A stretch of DNA of 64,000 nucleotides from a virus: positions 1 through 64,000 of the IMG/VR virus record IMGVR_UViG_3300024264_000011, one strand, 5' to 3'. A model generated the notes under the pieces. That model was given only the letters and a program-made list of their open reading frames with translations. It did not search any database and was not told the DNA's origin. Of this stretch, positions 28,652-37,774 are shown in pieces (positions within the stretch are counted from its first letter, which is position 1; the number at the start of each line of letters is the position of its first letter). The translations under genes and the position numbers were made by a program.

Positions 28652-30741
28652 GAGCAGCTGTATGGATCTTCTTCTGGTACAAAGTCATCTAAATCAATTG
28701 GTGGTCCGATAATACCTTCACCGTCTCCGTCACCTGGAGTATCAATATCTGGTGGTATTGCTGGGATGTCGGGAACACCGCCGCCAGGACCCTGAGTAAT
28801 TGGTGGAGTTCCTGGTGGGTCTATAGTACCACCACTGTCATCACCTGGTGGTGGATCACTAGTTATAAGACCAGGATATTCGTATCTTGGTTCATCATCA
28901 GAACCTGGTGGTGGATCACCATCATCACCTTCATTAATAGATGGAGGTAATACTGTAATTTCTGGTATTGTCCCAGGACCTGTTGGTATCTCTATAACTT
29001 CAGGGATAACTATAGTATTTATTGTAACATTATCACAGGCCTGAACTTGGAATTCTACCTCTCCTGTTAACGGATCAACAGAGCCGACTTCTTTGATTGG
29101 TTGCAACGTGTCTGCATTATACAGATAAAGAATATTGTCTGTATCACAACCAGATAGAGCTCCAACAAATACTGGACTTGGTATACCAACATGACAAAAA
29201 GGATCCGTGATAACATAAAATGGATCTTTTGTATCAGTTTTTAATTTTGTATAGAAATTTGGATCATAGTTTCTGTTAATTAATCCTTGTAAATCAACAG
29301 GTTGCTGCAAATAGACTGGTAATTCTACATACTGAATTGCATCATCAAGTCCTTTAATTTTACATCTCAATGAAAGATCAGAGTAAATACCACCAAACTT
29401 ATTAAAGTCTGTAGAATTTACATATTCACCAACTACACCATTTATTAAACTTACTAAATCAGAAGATCTATTTCTAGTTTTATCTGGATCGTATTGAATT
29501 ACAGGTTTAACTACAAAATTCAAGTATTCAGGATCAACAACACTGACTTTTACAGAACCAACTTTATACTTATCCATTTCACCAGCAATTCTGTCTTTTT
29601 CATAATCACTGACAAATTGACCAACTGTAGGTTTAATTGCAATAAAAACTTCTCCAAATCTTGGTGGTTTTAAGTTTTCGCCACCGATAACACGTACTAA
29701 GTCAGCATTTGGGTAAATCTGTTGAATAATTGATTCATAATCAGAAAGTGTTACTGCTCTTTCTTGAGATGCATAATATCTTGGAGCTCTATATTTAATT
29801 GACTTAATTGTCTCATAGTCAGATCCACCATCAGATCTATCCACACCATCACTTAGTTCAAAATCAATTTTTGATAAATTTAGAAGTGTACCTTCAGTTG
29901 TTGTACTAGAATCTGCAGGACTGCCGGTATATCCTCTTATCTTTCCGTTATATTTGAATTCTTTAATACCGTTCGCTTGACCACCACCAGTTACTACGTA
30001 AGATATTCTTATAATTTCACCATCTCGTACTTTTCTACCGATTACATCATCACCAAATACAATTTCATATTTTTGATCTTGTACTTCTTCGACAAAGAAA
30101 ACAGTATCAGCGTTATTTACATCTACAATAGTATCTTTTTTGGTATATTCAATTTCAATATTATTTGTAGGATCTGGAATAACAAATACTCTAAAAGTTT
30201 CTGAATCTACAAAATTATTAGGCACAAAGAATCTTTGGTGTTCATTTGAACTATCTACAACATAAGAAATACTATATTCAGTACCTTCAACTAATGCAAT
30301 ATCACGTAATGTTGTTTTGGACTTACCTTTTACATTTGCTTCAATATCATTTCTCGTCAAAAAGGTATAATTTTTACCATTATTATTCGCTGTAAGAACA
30401 GAACCTGCTGTTAATAAAATATAATCGTAATCTTCAATACCAGTTACAGTCAAATTTACAGATACCTTAGAAGAGGTATAGGAATTTGCAGTATATCCTA
30501 GTCTCTTTGCAATAGAAACAACATTGTCTCTGAGTACAGCAGTATCGAGATTTAACTCGTTAGATGCCATATTCAAATTATAGTTAGTATATAATGTATT
30601 ATATGCTAGTACATCAACCAGCATAGAAAGGTTAGAACCTTCAAAGTCATAGTCTTTGAAGTCTGTTTTTGTTTTTATATACTCTTTGATCGAACTTTTT
30701 ACCTGATCAAATTCTAACGCTGATACTATTGGTAATTCCAT
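28648..30741 (-). CDS. gp6: Baseplate wedge subunit gp6
   Basis: gp6 forms the dimeric ring core of the baseplate wedge and belongs to the baseplate-J-like family. Diagnostic stretches are YDFEGSNLSMLVDVLAYNT, NYNLNMASNELNLDTAVLR, SIAKRLGYTANS and YEIVFGDDVIGR...ISYVVTGG, over residues 30-270. AYVRVIGGENLKPPRFGEV-type segments follow. Length (697) is close to T4 (660). The last 120 residues are an unusual Pro/Gly/Asp-rich tail (PPGSDDEPRYEYPG, GPGGGVPDIPAIPPDIDTPG), probably disordered or fibrous. It follows gp25 with no gap. Confidence 0.9.
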   Translation of the reverse strand: MELPIVSALEFDQVKSSIKEYIKTKTDFKDYDFEGSNLSMLVDVLAYNTLYTNYNLNMASNELNLDTAVLRDNVVSIAKRLGYTANSYTSSKVSVNLTVTGIEDYDYILLTAGSVLTANNNGKNYTFLTRNDIEANVKGKSKTTLRDIALVEGTEYSISYVVDSSNEHQRFFVPNNFVDSETFRVFVIPDPTNNIEIEYTKKDTIVDVNNADTVFFVEEVQDQKYEIVFGDDVIGRKVRDGEIIRISYVVTGGGQANGIKEFKYNGKIRGYTGSPADSSTTTEGTLLNLSKIDFELSDGVDRSDGGSDYETIKSIKYRAPRYYASQERAVTLSDYESIIQQIYPNADLVRVIGGENLKPPRFGEVFIAIKPTVGQFVSDYEKDRIAGEMDKYKVGSVKVSVVDPEYLNFVVKPVIQYDPDKTRNRSSDLVSLINGVVGEYVNSTDFNKFGGIYSDLSLRCKIKGLDDAIQYVELPVYLQQPVDLQGLINRNYDPNFYTKLKTDTKDPFYVITDPFCHVGIPSPVFVGALSGCDTDNILYLYNADTLQPIKEVGSVDPLTGEVEFQVQACDNVTINTIVIPEVIEIPTGPGTIPEITVLPPSINEGDDGDPPPGSDDEPRYEYPGLITSDPPPGDDSGGTIDPPGTPPITQGPGGGVPDIPAIPPDIDTPGDGDGEGIIGPPIDLDDFVPEEDPYSCS

Positions 30742-31203
30742 TTAACTTTCTCTTACTAGTATGAATGATAGATTTTGAACTTCTGGTGGTGAACCAACTA
30801 TTTCATACTCAATAATTACCTCAAATCCAGAGTCAATTGTAGCATCTGGTGTTGGTGGATTTACTTCAATAGCTACCAGTTTGATTCTTGGTTCATAGGT
30901 TACAAGTACCTTTTCAATTTGTTCAATTAATGCATTTGATGAGACCCCAGTATTTAATTCAAACAAATATGAAGTAGTATCAGTTCCTACAAGTGGATTA
31001 AATGGTCGTTCATTTACTTTGGTCAAAACTAAATTTTTGACCGACTGTTTTATCGATTCTTCATTCTTTAACACAACAATATCACCAGTCACAGGATTAC
31101 GAGCAAAATTTAAACTAAGGTCTTTAAAGGCCCTAGAAATTTTGCCAAGGTAATTAGACTGTAAAGTCCTCTTTCCAGTTACTGAACCTAGATACTGCGG
31201 CAT
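30742..31203 (-). CDS. gp25: Baseplate wedge subunit gp25
   Basis: gp25 is the lysozyme-like-fold wedge component that contacts gp6 and the sheath. The 153-residue product has the family layout: SRAFKDLSLNFARNPVTGDI, VKNLVLTKVNERPFNPLVGTD, LIEQIEKVLVTYEPRIKLVAIEV. These include the conserved 'ERPF.P..G' turn. T4 gp25 is 132 residues. GTAATG start follows a short leader with a possible but weak TATAAAGA promoter. It is directly followed by gp6. Confidence 0.92.
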   Translation of the reverse strand: MPQYLGSVTGKRTLQSNYLGKISRAFKDLSLNFARNPVTGDIVVLKNEESIKQSVKNLVLTKVNERPFNPLVGTDTTSYLFELNTGVSSNALIEQIEKVLVTYEPRIKLVAIEVNPPTPDATIDSGFEVIIEYEIVGSPPEVQNLSFILVRES

Positions 31204-31247
31204 TACCTATAAAAGAATCTTTATATACTATATATGTGACTTTTACT

Positions 31248-31388
31248 TCATTTTTTCGTATTCCGCAAAATAGGTTTATTTGCACTCTTCAGATAGTAAT
31301 CTGATTTCGGATTTGTGATGAGAATTACTGTTCCAAAGTCTTTTTTCATAAGTTCTGGTGCATAATCCGGGTTTGGTGAATTAGCCAT
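31248..31388 (-). CDS. Small hypothetical protein MANSPNPDYAPEL
   Basis: This is a 46-codon ORF with a good ribosome site (AGAGG, five bases before ATG) and an ordinary composition (MKKDFGTVILITNPKSDYYL). It ends 44 bases before gp25. It overlaps the end of the broken gene described next in another frame. It is either a real small gene or a new frame exposed by that gene's decay. No family is recognised. Confidence 0.5.
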   Translation of the reverse strand: MANSPNPDYAPELMKKDFGTVILITNPKSDYYLKSANKPILRNTKK

Positions 31389-31707
31389 TTTACCTCTAGA
31401 ATCATTTCCAGAACTTTTTTGGAGGTTCTATCTCCGATATAGTCCATACAGTTCCAAAACTGTAGGTTAGGTAAGTCTAAATCAGGTTCAGGGGTCTCTG
31501 GGCGGTCCAGGAACGCACTGATTGGGAGTTTGTCATACATTGACCCATATTCAGGAAGATAAGTCTCAAAATAAAAGCGCGTCCAGGTATAGACTTTGCC
31601 GATACCCAGACGCCCTCAACAAATTCGCCAAAACCAGATTGATGATCAGTGAGATATTCTTTTCTCACATAGACTTTTCTTGCTGGTAAATTGACGACTA
31701 AACTCAT
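31346..31707 (-). pseudogene. Frameshifted, probably truncated conserved cyanophage structural-region gene
   Basis: The start MSLVVNLPARKVYVRKEY runs in one frame to ...KSIPGRAF. The natural continuation (YFETYLPEYGSMYDKLPIS, LPNLQFWNCMDY) is in the -1 frame. One extra T in the run TTTTATTTT would join them. After CMDY the sequence no longer resembles the family, and the C-terminal half that I recall in other cyanophages is absent. The ATG overlaps the stop of the 48-residue gene upstream (ATGA). Alternatives are a sequencing error in a T run or -1 ribosomal slippage on TTTT, though the site is not a canonical slippery heptamer. Confidence 0.7.
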
Positions 31708-31850
31708 TTTCCTTGACCGCGATATGCTTTTCTAGCTTTGTTACGAGACGTTGCAGCGTACTTAGTAAATTTACCTTTACCCTGACGAGTCATTTTGGGC
31801 TTACCCTCAATGAAAGTACCACCAGACAATCCGATTCGTGATTTAGCCAT
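31704..31850 (-). CDS. Conserved small basic protein (48 residues)
   Basis: This reads MAKSRIGLSGGTFIEGKP, then KMTRQGKGKFTKYAATSRN, KARKAYRGQGK. It is strongly basic with Gly/Lys/Arg turns and resembles a short protein found in many T4-like cyanophages of unknown function. Its stop overlaps the start of the broken gene (ATGA). A nucleic-acid or baseplate role cannot be decided from sequence. Confidence 0.75.
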   Translation of the reverse strand: MAKSRIGLSGGTFIEGKPKMTRQGKGKFTKYAATSRNKARKAYRGQGK

Positions 31851-31908
31851 TTGATTTCTTAAGAACTGACGTAATTATACCAGTGACAACTGGTGGTGTC
31901 AACAGATT

Positions 31909-32181
31909 CTAGAACAAAACTCTTGGAGCTCCAGTCACTCTGAAGTGAAAACAGGTATCTGGTGCGCCAACAGTTGTCACTGGAGTGCCAGTAATTAAAA
32001 CTGTTGGAGATATAGTAGTTGTTACTGATACGTGAGTTGGTTTTTCGTCGTGTGGTGCTACTGGACTTCCAGCAACTGCTACTGGACTTCCAGCAACAAT
32101 CACATTGACTGCTTTAGTACCAATAATTGGAGCTCCATAAGAGTTAATGTCTCCAATTCTTGCAACTGGTCTAAATGACAT
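31909..32181 (-). CDS. PAAR-type baseplate spike tip protein
   Basis: This 90-residue protein has the PAAR family pattern: MSFRPVARIGDINSYGAPII, repeated V(I/A)VAGSPVA turns, PHDEKPTHVSVTTTISPTVL, then GTPVTTVGAPDTCFHFR and VTGAPRVLF. PAAR proteins form the sharpened metal-binding cone on the central spike of contractile tails. The His and Cys near the end (H45, C81, H83 by rough count) are plausible ligands. It follows the 1414-residue protein after two bases. Confidence 0.85.
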   Translation of the reverse strand: MSFRPVARIGDINSYGAPIIGTKAVNVIVAGSPVAVAGSPVAPHDEKPTHVSVTTTISPTVLITGTPVTTVGAPDTCFHFRVTGAPRVLF

Positions 32182-32183
32182 GA

Positions 32184-35100
32184 TTAAACCTCCCTGAGTC
32201 TATCGATCCAATATTGTGAAATACTGAATCCTTTGTCATAACTAGTTATAATAGTTTCTCTTGGATTATCTGACGCTCCAAACTTCTTATCTTCATCTGG
32301 AGTATTATCAGAGTTTGTTGCAAAAATTTCTACTTCACCACTACCATTACCACCATTCTTATTGGCAACAAAAACATCACCAACAGCAGGTGTACCTTTA
32401 ATGTCATCCGTTAACTTTTTCCAATCAGTCGTTCCGATGTGAATAATTTTATATCTAACATCTTTACTAATTTCTTTGGCGGAAATTATTTGAACCTGAT
32501 CTGAAGAAGAACTTACAGCTTCTCTAACACAATTTTGGAATTTTCTATCAGTTTTACTATCATAATAGATAATTTCTTCACCAGAATATGAGAAATAAAC
32601 AGTATTATTACCAGTTTGATCGGTAACTATTTTTTTCTGATATTTTAGAATAGAAAGATATCCAGACTCCAAGAACCCTGATGTACTTTCTACTAAAATT
32701 TCAGTATCAGAACTTCCAATACTTCTTCTAATCTTAGCTAAAACTGGTTTGTCCATATATGGATTACCAAAGTTGGCAAGAGTTTCACCAATTAACTCAG
32801 TGAGTTCATTTAGTCTAAACCAGAACATTTTATAAAAATCTTGTTGATAACTTACATTCCTTTCCCATAGAACTCTTGGATATACAGTTGGAATTGGTGG
32901 TAAGATATCATCATCACTGCTACGATCTTTATAATCAAGATCTCTTAATTGTGGTGGTAATGAATTGTTTGTAGCTTCATAATACGCACCATCACCATAC
33001 TGTTCTGCTCTCTCACCAAAGTAAATATTATTCTTTGCATCTTTTGGACCAATTCTCCATCCGGCACTATAGTTACATCCTGATGATGAAATTCCAGCAG
33101 TATAACCAGGTTGTCCTTCTGTTCCTGATGATGGAGTTCCTGCAACAAATGAAGATGCTTGTGCAGTTACAGCACCTGTAGATGAAGTAATGGTATCTAA
33201 GTAACCCTCAGAATCTAAATTCACAGTGATTATAATAGAAGATGTAGATCCTCCTGCTGTTACTGTAGTAGTTTGTGTGGTAGCTCCACCAGTCCAAGTC
33301 AAACGTGGTTTAGATCTAAACACAAGTCTTGGTTGATTAATTGTAGTCTCTGGTGATAGATCAAGAACTGGATTCACAAACTTATCATCTGTAATAACTA
33401 AGTCCTCAATAAAATACTTACATCTATCCATTGATGGGGGTAATTCTCTATAAGAATCAGAAATATTAATTCTACCAGAATTATCAGAACCTTCAACCTG
33501 AGGTGGTAGATTCTCAATTTTTGTATCTGGTGTAGAATTTTTAATATTTCCAGTTCCAGATTTAATTTTATTTAAAATTGAGTCTTCATCACCAACTAAT
33601 CTATTATAATAGTCTTCACTTAAAAATGAAGATTGTGAAATAGTATTTGTTATAATTTCTTCAAATCTATCAACTACCTTATCAAAATCATCATATTTAC
33701 CTTGTTTTTTTCGCTGTCGTTCAACTTCTTCAATAGTACGTCTAATACATGCATCTTTGACGCCTTCATCAATAGTATTACCACCTTCACCCAAATCATC
33801 AAGTTCAAGTTCAGGAATATATGATTGGAAATACTCTAACCTAACATCATTTCTACAAATAGAGTCAAAAGTTATTGCAGATTTCAATCCCTTAAGTTCT
33901 GTCTTACAAAAATCACCGACAACTCCATACATTCTGATTATGTTAGAATCTTTTTTGTAATCTCTGTAAAATTTTCTTAGAAGATATCTTGGAATAGGAG
34001 AATTCGTAAGTCCAAAATATAGAGAAGCAATCTGATATATGATTGGTATCTCAATACTTGGTTTTCTCAACACATATACATCTTCAAAATCATAACCAGA
34101 AATTATTTGATTGTCTCTCCATATAGTAGTTGCAAGTACATATTCTCCAAGTTCATCAACATCAGTTTCTTCTTGACACTGAGCATCTGCAGCATAGAAG
34201 ATTGGACTATACTGAAGTTTTTTCTTACCACTTGAATAATATGTACCAACAACAGCAGATCTATTAATGACACCTTTACCCGCTCTAACAGTAATTTGTA
34301 TACCATCACCACTTGTATAATCGCCATCTGCAGTAAAATCACTACCAGATCCATTAATCTCTGCATAACAAAGAGTATGTTTGCTAATTCTATTCACAGA
34401 GTTATCTGCAAATCTTACTGATTTTGGACGATCACCTACGAGAGGTTTAGTAATAAAAATTCTATTTCCTGCAGTATCAACGGCAGTTATTTTAGTACCT
34501 TCAGAAATACTGTCATCATCAACTGGACCAAAAACCTGCATATCTTCTGCTAGATCAGCAACAGTGTCTAACTTTAACCAACCTTGAGTTCTTGAATATC
34601 CATCATCACTACCACCATATACATCTTTAAATGTATCCTTACTGACACCAGGTTGACTTAGATTCTTTGGTGAAGATGATGCAACTGTTCTCTTGAGAGC
34701 AATATCAACAACATAGTTAACAATATTGGTGATGGTATGACCATTGATAGTATCACCAATCTTCATTGGTCTACTTGTAGAACCAGACTTACTATTTGAT
34801 TTTTCCCCTAAAGATATTTTCCAACTACGCATGTACGTGTTAACATTATTATCCGCCTTAAACCAAACTTTAAACTTACTGGTTGATAATAATTGTATTC
34901 TAGACACAACTACATTACCACTATCTCGTAATCCAGATGCACTTAAACCAGATAAAAAAGAGATATTGATATCTGCAGGAGTACGAATATTAAATCCACT
35001 TACAGTAACTTCATAATGTTTTCTTGCATTGGAATTATCCCCACCACCGAGATCAGCAGGTGAAATTTCTTGAATTGTAAAACTGGTAGAAGAACTAGTT

Positions 35101-36428
35101 AAACTATTAGTTACATTTGCTGGGTCATTAAAAACATGATTAACAGTAGTTTCTACTGGATTAGTACCTTGCAAATTTTCTGGTTGATAATTAAAGAAAA
35201 TTTTATTATCATCAGTGCCACCATGATAAATTATTGGATCACCAATCTTACTTGTCAAATAAGACGACTTATTACTTTGCGTAGATGTTGCACTATAATT
35301 AGTAGTACCTTTAACAACTAAATTACCTTTATCATCAAACTTTGCAGTTACGCTAGAACCATTGGTATTAGTAACATTTAAATCAACTTGTGCGTTTGTA
35401 TCTGATCCGCCGCCATCATATAATATAATTCGAGTTCCATTATTTGTTACATCAAATCCACCAGCATTTCGAGTCAAATTCAACAAATAATCACCATCAG
35501 ATAATGTTACTGATGAACTAGTACTACCTTTTTCTCCACTCTGTGTAAAACTTACACCACTTCCATTCCATCCAATCGTACCAACAGCAACACCTGCAGT
35601 ATCTGGATCATCATCCCACTCAAATGAAATATTGATAGATGCTGAAATATCAGAAGGAACAGCAGAACCTGCTCCTTCATCACCATTAATTCTTCCTGTA
35701 GTCGGACTAAAACTTAGTTTTCTGTAATTATAATTCTCATCAATCCATAAAATTTCACTCTCAACTTTATCAAGTTCCGTAGTGCCAGTAAAGGTGACAC
35801 ATGGAGTAGCTACTGTATAAGTAGTTGATTGACCAGCGCCTTCTCCACACTCACAAACTGCTTGTTCTTCAAAAAATCCACAGACTTTCCGTGTTACTAC
35901 AGTATGATCTGTCGGCCAATTGAAGACATGTTGAAAATATTCCTCATCATATGTAATAAAAGGTCTACATTGAATCTCCCATCGCGGAACTTGATTCTTT
36001 AATTTCTCTACTTCATCAACATCTTGTTCATAATAATACTGACCAGATGTAATTGAATTGATATATGATTTATCTTCATCATCAACATAGTCATCGACTT
36101 CATTGATGTAATTATATCGGAAATATAATGGTTCTCTTTCCGCAAAAGTAATTGCTTTTATATCGTTACCGTAACTGTCTGTACCAGAAAAAGAGCTATT
36201 TTGGTTGCCAACTTCATTATGGTTGTAACGAATCAACCCACTAATGGTTTTTTCAGTGCCAGGAGTTGATGTACCCGCTACTGCTGGTGTATAACCTGAT
36301 TGACCTGGTGTACCAGATGCAGGTGTACCACAAGAAAAGTTTGGTGGGGGCGTATACGATATCGTACGCTCCCTATACTTACGTGTAGGTTTACAATTAT
36401 GAATCCTTGCTTTATCTTTCTTCGCCAT
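32184..36428 (-). CDS. Large virion structural protein next to the PAAR tip
   Basis: A 1414-residue protein at the front of the structural block. The N-terminus is basic (MAKKDKARIHNCKPTRKYRER), then a Pro/Gly/Thr linker and beta-rich repeats. Near residues 810-990 is a helical part (YFGLTNSPIPRYLLRKFYRD, DACIRRTIEEVERQRKKQGK) and near 1215-1260 FYKMFWFRLNELTELIGETL. A C-terminal module (YKIIHIGTTDWKKLTDDIKG) is common in phage particle proteins. It occupies the place of baseplate hub/wedge genes beside PAAR and gp25, but I see no gp5 lysozyme or gp53 signature. A baseplate role is inferred. Confidence 0.7.
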   Translation of the reverse strand: MAKKDKARIHNCKPTRKYRERTISYTPPPNFSCGTPASGTPGQSGYTPAVAGTSTPGTEKTISGLIRYNHNEVGNQNSSFSGTDSYGNDIKAITFAEREPLYFRYNYINEVDDYVDDEDKSYINSITSGQYYYEQDVDEVEKLKNQVPRWEIQCRPFITYDEEYFQHVFNWPTDHTVVTRKVCGFFEEQAVCECGEGAGQSTTYTVATPCVTFTGTTELDKVESEILWIDENYNYRKLSFSPTTGRINGDEGAGSAVPSDISASINISFEWDDDPDTAGVAVGTIGWNGSGVSFTQSGEKGSTSSSVTLSDGDYLLNLTRNAGGFDVTNNGTRIILYDGGGSDTNAQVDLNVTNTNGSSVTAKFDDKGNLVVKGTTNYSATSTQSNKSSYLTSKIGDPIIYHGGTDDNKIFFNYQPENLQGTNPVETTVNHVFNDPANVTNSLTSSSTSFTIQEISPADLGGGDNSNARKHYEVTVSGFNIRTPADINISFLSGLSASGLRDSGNVVVSRIQLLSTSKFKVWFKADNNVNTYMRSWKISLGEKSNSKSGSTSRPMKIGDTINGHTITNIVNYVVDIALKRTVASSSPKNLSQPGVSKDTFKDVYGGSDDGYSRTQGWLKLDTVADLAEDMQVFGPVDDDSISEGTKITAVDTAGNRIFITKPLVGDRPKSVRFADNSVNRISKHTLCYAEINGSGSDFTADGDYTSGDGIQITVRAGKGVINRSAVVGTYYSSGKKKLQYSPIFYAADAQCQEETDVDELGEYVLATTIWRDNQIISGYDFEDVYVLRKPSIEIPIIYQIASLYFGLTNSPIPRYLLRKFYRDYKKDSNIIRMYGVVGDFCKTELKGLKSAITFDSICRNDVRLEYFQSYIPELELDDLGEGGNTIDEGVKDACIRRTIEEVERQRKKQGKYDDFDKVVDRFEEIITNTISQSSFLSEDYYNRLVGDEDSILNKIKSGTGNIKNSTPDTKIENLPPQVEGSDNSGRINISDSYRELPPSMDRCKYFIEDLVITDDKFVNPVLDLSPETTINQPRLVFRSKPRLTWTGGATTQTTTVTAGGSTSSIIITVNLDSEGYLDTITSSTGAVTAQASSFVAGTPSSGTEGQPGYTAGISSSGCNYSAGWRIGPKDAKNNIYFGERAEQYGDGAYYEATNNSLPPQLRDLDYKDRSSDDDILPPIPTVYPRVLWERNVSYQQDFYKMFWFRLNELTELIGETLANFGNPYMDKPVLAKIRRSIGSSDTEILVESTSGFLESGYLSILKYQKKIVTDQTGNNTVYFSYSGEEIIYYDSKTDRKFQNCVREAVSSSSDQVQIISAKEISKDVRYKIIHIGTTDWKKLTDDIKGTPAVGDVFVANKNGGNGSGEVEIFATNSDNTPDEDKKFGASDNPRETIITSYDKGFSISQYWIDRLREV

Positions 36429-36450
36429 ATTTCAGAGAAATTCGCGCTGT

Positions 36451-36654
36451 TTACTCACCTATCTTATGTAGGCGGAGGCCTGGAAGGCCATTGTAGTCAT
36501 GATATTCCCACTCTAAAACATCCCCTTCTTCCCACTGCAGTTCATCGACAAGTGACGGGGGGATTGTTATAAAATATTCATCCTTGTCTGAATCATACTG
36601 AACTTCAGTACTAAATTCATTGATATTCATTTGATTGGTATTACAAGTCTTCAT
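36451..36654 (-). CDS. AbrB/MazE-like small DNA-binding protein
   Basis: The 67-residue product has the SpoVT-AbrB fold pattern: DEYFITIPPSLVDELQW, then EEGDVLEWEYHD and LRLHKIGE ('ITIP..L...L...GD.L.W'). Such swapped-hairpin domains bind DNA as dimers in transition-state regulators and antitoxins. No toxin partner is adjacent. The start follows the upstream stop by six bases. A second Met eight residues on is possible. It is a candidate phage regulator for the small-gene region. Confidence 0.65.
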   Translation of the reverse strand: MKTCNTNQMNINEFSTEVQYDSDKDEYFITIPPSLVDELQWEEGDVLEWEYHDYNGLPGLRLHKIGE

Positions 36655-36660
36655 TATATA

Positions 36661-36828
36661 TCAGTTTTCATACGTAGGATCGTTATATTTTAGATATTCT
36701 CTGAATATATGTTTCATCTCCCTCTGAGTCATTCCACAGTGTTCTGCAGCTAATGGTAGATTCATTGTTGCACAAAATAATCCTTCATTCGCTTCTTTCA
36801 CATTCTCGGGAGTCGTCTTTTTCGTCAT
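36661..36828 (-). CDS. Small conserved early protein (55 residues)
   Basis: MTKKTTPENVKEANEGLFCA, then LAAEHCGMTQREMKHIFREY. The second half resembles a helix-turn-helix-like helical pair. The gene overlaps the previous one by 44 bases in another frame. Composition and codon use match the neighbours. The family is unknown to me by name. Confidence 0.65.
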   Translation of the reverse strand: MTKKTTPENVKEANEGLFCATMNLPLAAEHCGMTQREMKHIFREYLKYNDPTYEN

Positions 36829-36967
36829 ATGCATAAGTGTAAAGTTCGTTTAAAATTTCTCGGAGTTCTTCATATTCTTTCATATAATCACCACGAAGTC
36901 TGCCAAAACTTTCCTTCTGATGTTTACGTACAATTGAAAATACTTCCTGCCATTGTCTCTGTGTCAT
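36785..36967 (-). CDS. Small helical early protein (60 residues)
   Basis: MTQRQWQEVFSIVRKHQKES, then GDYMKEYEELREILNELY, is strongly helical and charged. ATG overlaps the upstream stop as TAATG. It is a typical member of the short cyanophage early set. Function is unknown. Confidence 0.7.
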   Translation of the reverse strand: MTQRQWQEVFSIVRKHQKESFGRLRGDYMKEYEELREILNELYTYAYDEKDDSRECERSE

Positions 36968-37122
36968 TACGTTAGTCTCACTCTGTAAAATTTGAGTTTT
37001 TGTACAAGTTCTTCATGATCTCCTCCAACTCTGATTCCTTCCCTAATCTGTGATTGGTGATACGATGGTAGTTTTTCGAGTGCTAGTAAAAGATGGTCTA
37101 CTTCCTGAAGTGAAAATTTCAT
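36967..37122 (-). CDS. Small early protein (51 residues)
   Basis: MKFSLQEVDHLLLALEKLPS, then HQSQIREGIRVGGDHEELVQ. The ATG overlaps the preceding stop (ATGA) and the stop overlaps the next ATG (TAATG), which together strongly support a real gene. It is predicted helical. No function is recognised. Confidence 0.7.
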   Translation of the reverse strand: MKFSLQEVDHLLLALEKLPSYHQSQIREGIRVGGDHEELVQKLKFYRVRLT

Positions 37123-37328
37123 TTGATACTATCGATGTTTTTGTAAAAAATTCTTGTCAGATTGTCGAGTGAATTGGACATTTGTCTATATCCAGTCCCG
37201 ACATAAATCTGACCGACCAGTACAGTTAAAGTCGCGGCTCCCCAGAACCAGTAATACCATCTCGTCTTTATTTGATGTCCTCTGATGTCATCTGGACTAT
37301 CTGTGTATATGTCAATGGAGTTTTTCAT
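37119..37328 (-). CDS. Single-span membrane protein (69 residues)
   Basis: MKNSIDIYTDSPDDIRGHQI is followed by a hydrophobic stretch YYWFWGAATLTVLVGQIYVG (residues 25-44) and a polar C-terminus. One transmembrane helix with an N-in orientation is likely from the Lys/Arg before it. The family is common in cyanophages but has no known role. Confidence 0.75.
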   Translation of the reverse strand: MKNSIDIYTDSPDDIRGHQIKTRWYYWFWGAATLTVLVGQIYVGTGYRQMSNSLDNLTRIFYKNIDSIK

Positions 37329-37483
37329 GGCAAAAGGTCTCTGAAGAGTTTTTTGGCTTGAGAATTTTTTTATATATGAGATATTGAGAGGTCGGATTTG
37401 GTCCGTTATAGATTAGGGTAGTGACCCGTTTTCGCTCACGGACGGGGGACCAGAGGCCAGGCCCTCCCGTTTCCTCTCTTGAC
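37329..37483. other. Intergenic region without a recognised gene
   Basis: This gap of 155 bases marks the change from AT-rich to GC-richer DNA. I see a small inverted repeat (CGGACCAAATCCG) and a TATATAAAA run on the minus strand that could be part of a promoter for the membrane-protein gene. No convincing -35 box is present. Confidence 0.4.
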
Positions 37484-37723
37484 TCAGCCGGATGTCTTGA
37501 AGTAAGATGAGGCGTTGCCGGCGACGACTGAACGGGTCGCTGTCACAGCAGAGGGCGATGTCTGTCCTCGGCGGTTGGTGTTGGAGCGACTGCCCTTTGT
37601 CATGCTCATGGGTGTCTCTCCCTTACGTGGTCCACGTTGCTTGAGCACTGTGACCTTGACTGTCTTGCCGTTTGCCTGTAGGGCAGTGGCGATGTCGAGC
37701 AGGTTTTGAGTGGAGCTTGTCAT
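37484..37723 (-). CDS. Basic small protein in GC-rich island
   Basis: A 79-residue Ser/Thr/Arg-rich protein: MTSSTQNLLDIATALQANGK, VKVTVLKQRGPRKGETPMSM, TKGSRSNTNRRG. It follows a sigma70-like promoter. GC content is visibly higher than in the surroundings. No family is recognised. The N-terminal 50 residues look foldable, while the rest is probably disordered. Confidence 0.6.
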   Translation of the reverse strand: MTSSTQNLLDIATALQANGKTVKVTVLKQRGPRKGETPMSMTKGSRSNTNRRGQTSPSAVTATRSVVAGNASSYFKTSG

Positions 37724-37745
37724 GTGTTTGGTTTCGTATGTGGCT

Positions 37746-37774
37746 ATTGTACAGGGTCAGGAGTCAGGCGTCAA
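37746..37774 (-). promoter_or_regulatory. Sigma70-type promoter
   Basis: Minus-strand TTGACG, 17-base spacer, TACAAT, followed by a leader AGCCACATACGAAACC shared with the next promoter upstream. It serves the basic 79-residue protein gene. Confidence 0.7.

Noticed and set aside
31218-31225. TATAAAGA as late promoter for gp25
   Set aside because: One mismatch at a conserved position and only 15 bases to the ATG leave too little room for a leader with ribosome site.
31540-31600. Programmed -1 frameshift in the broken gene
   Set aside because: The P-site TTT could re-pair, but the site is not an X-XXY-YYZ heptamer in the reading frame, and the downstream half is also missing. Decay or a sequence error is simpler.
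32184-36428. Assignment of the 1414-residue protein as gp5 or gp53
   Set aside because: There is no lysozyme motif and no gp53-like N-terminus. Only position supports a baseplate role.
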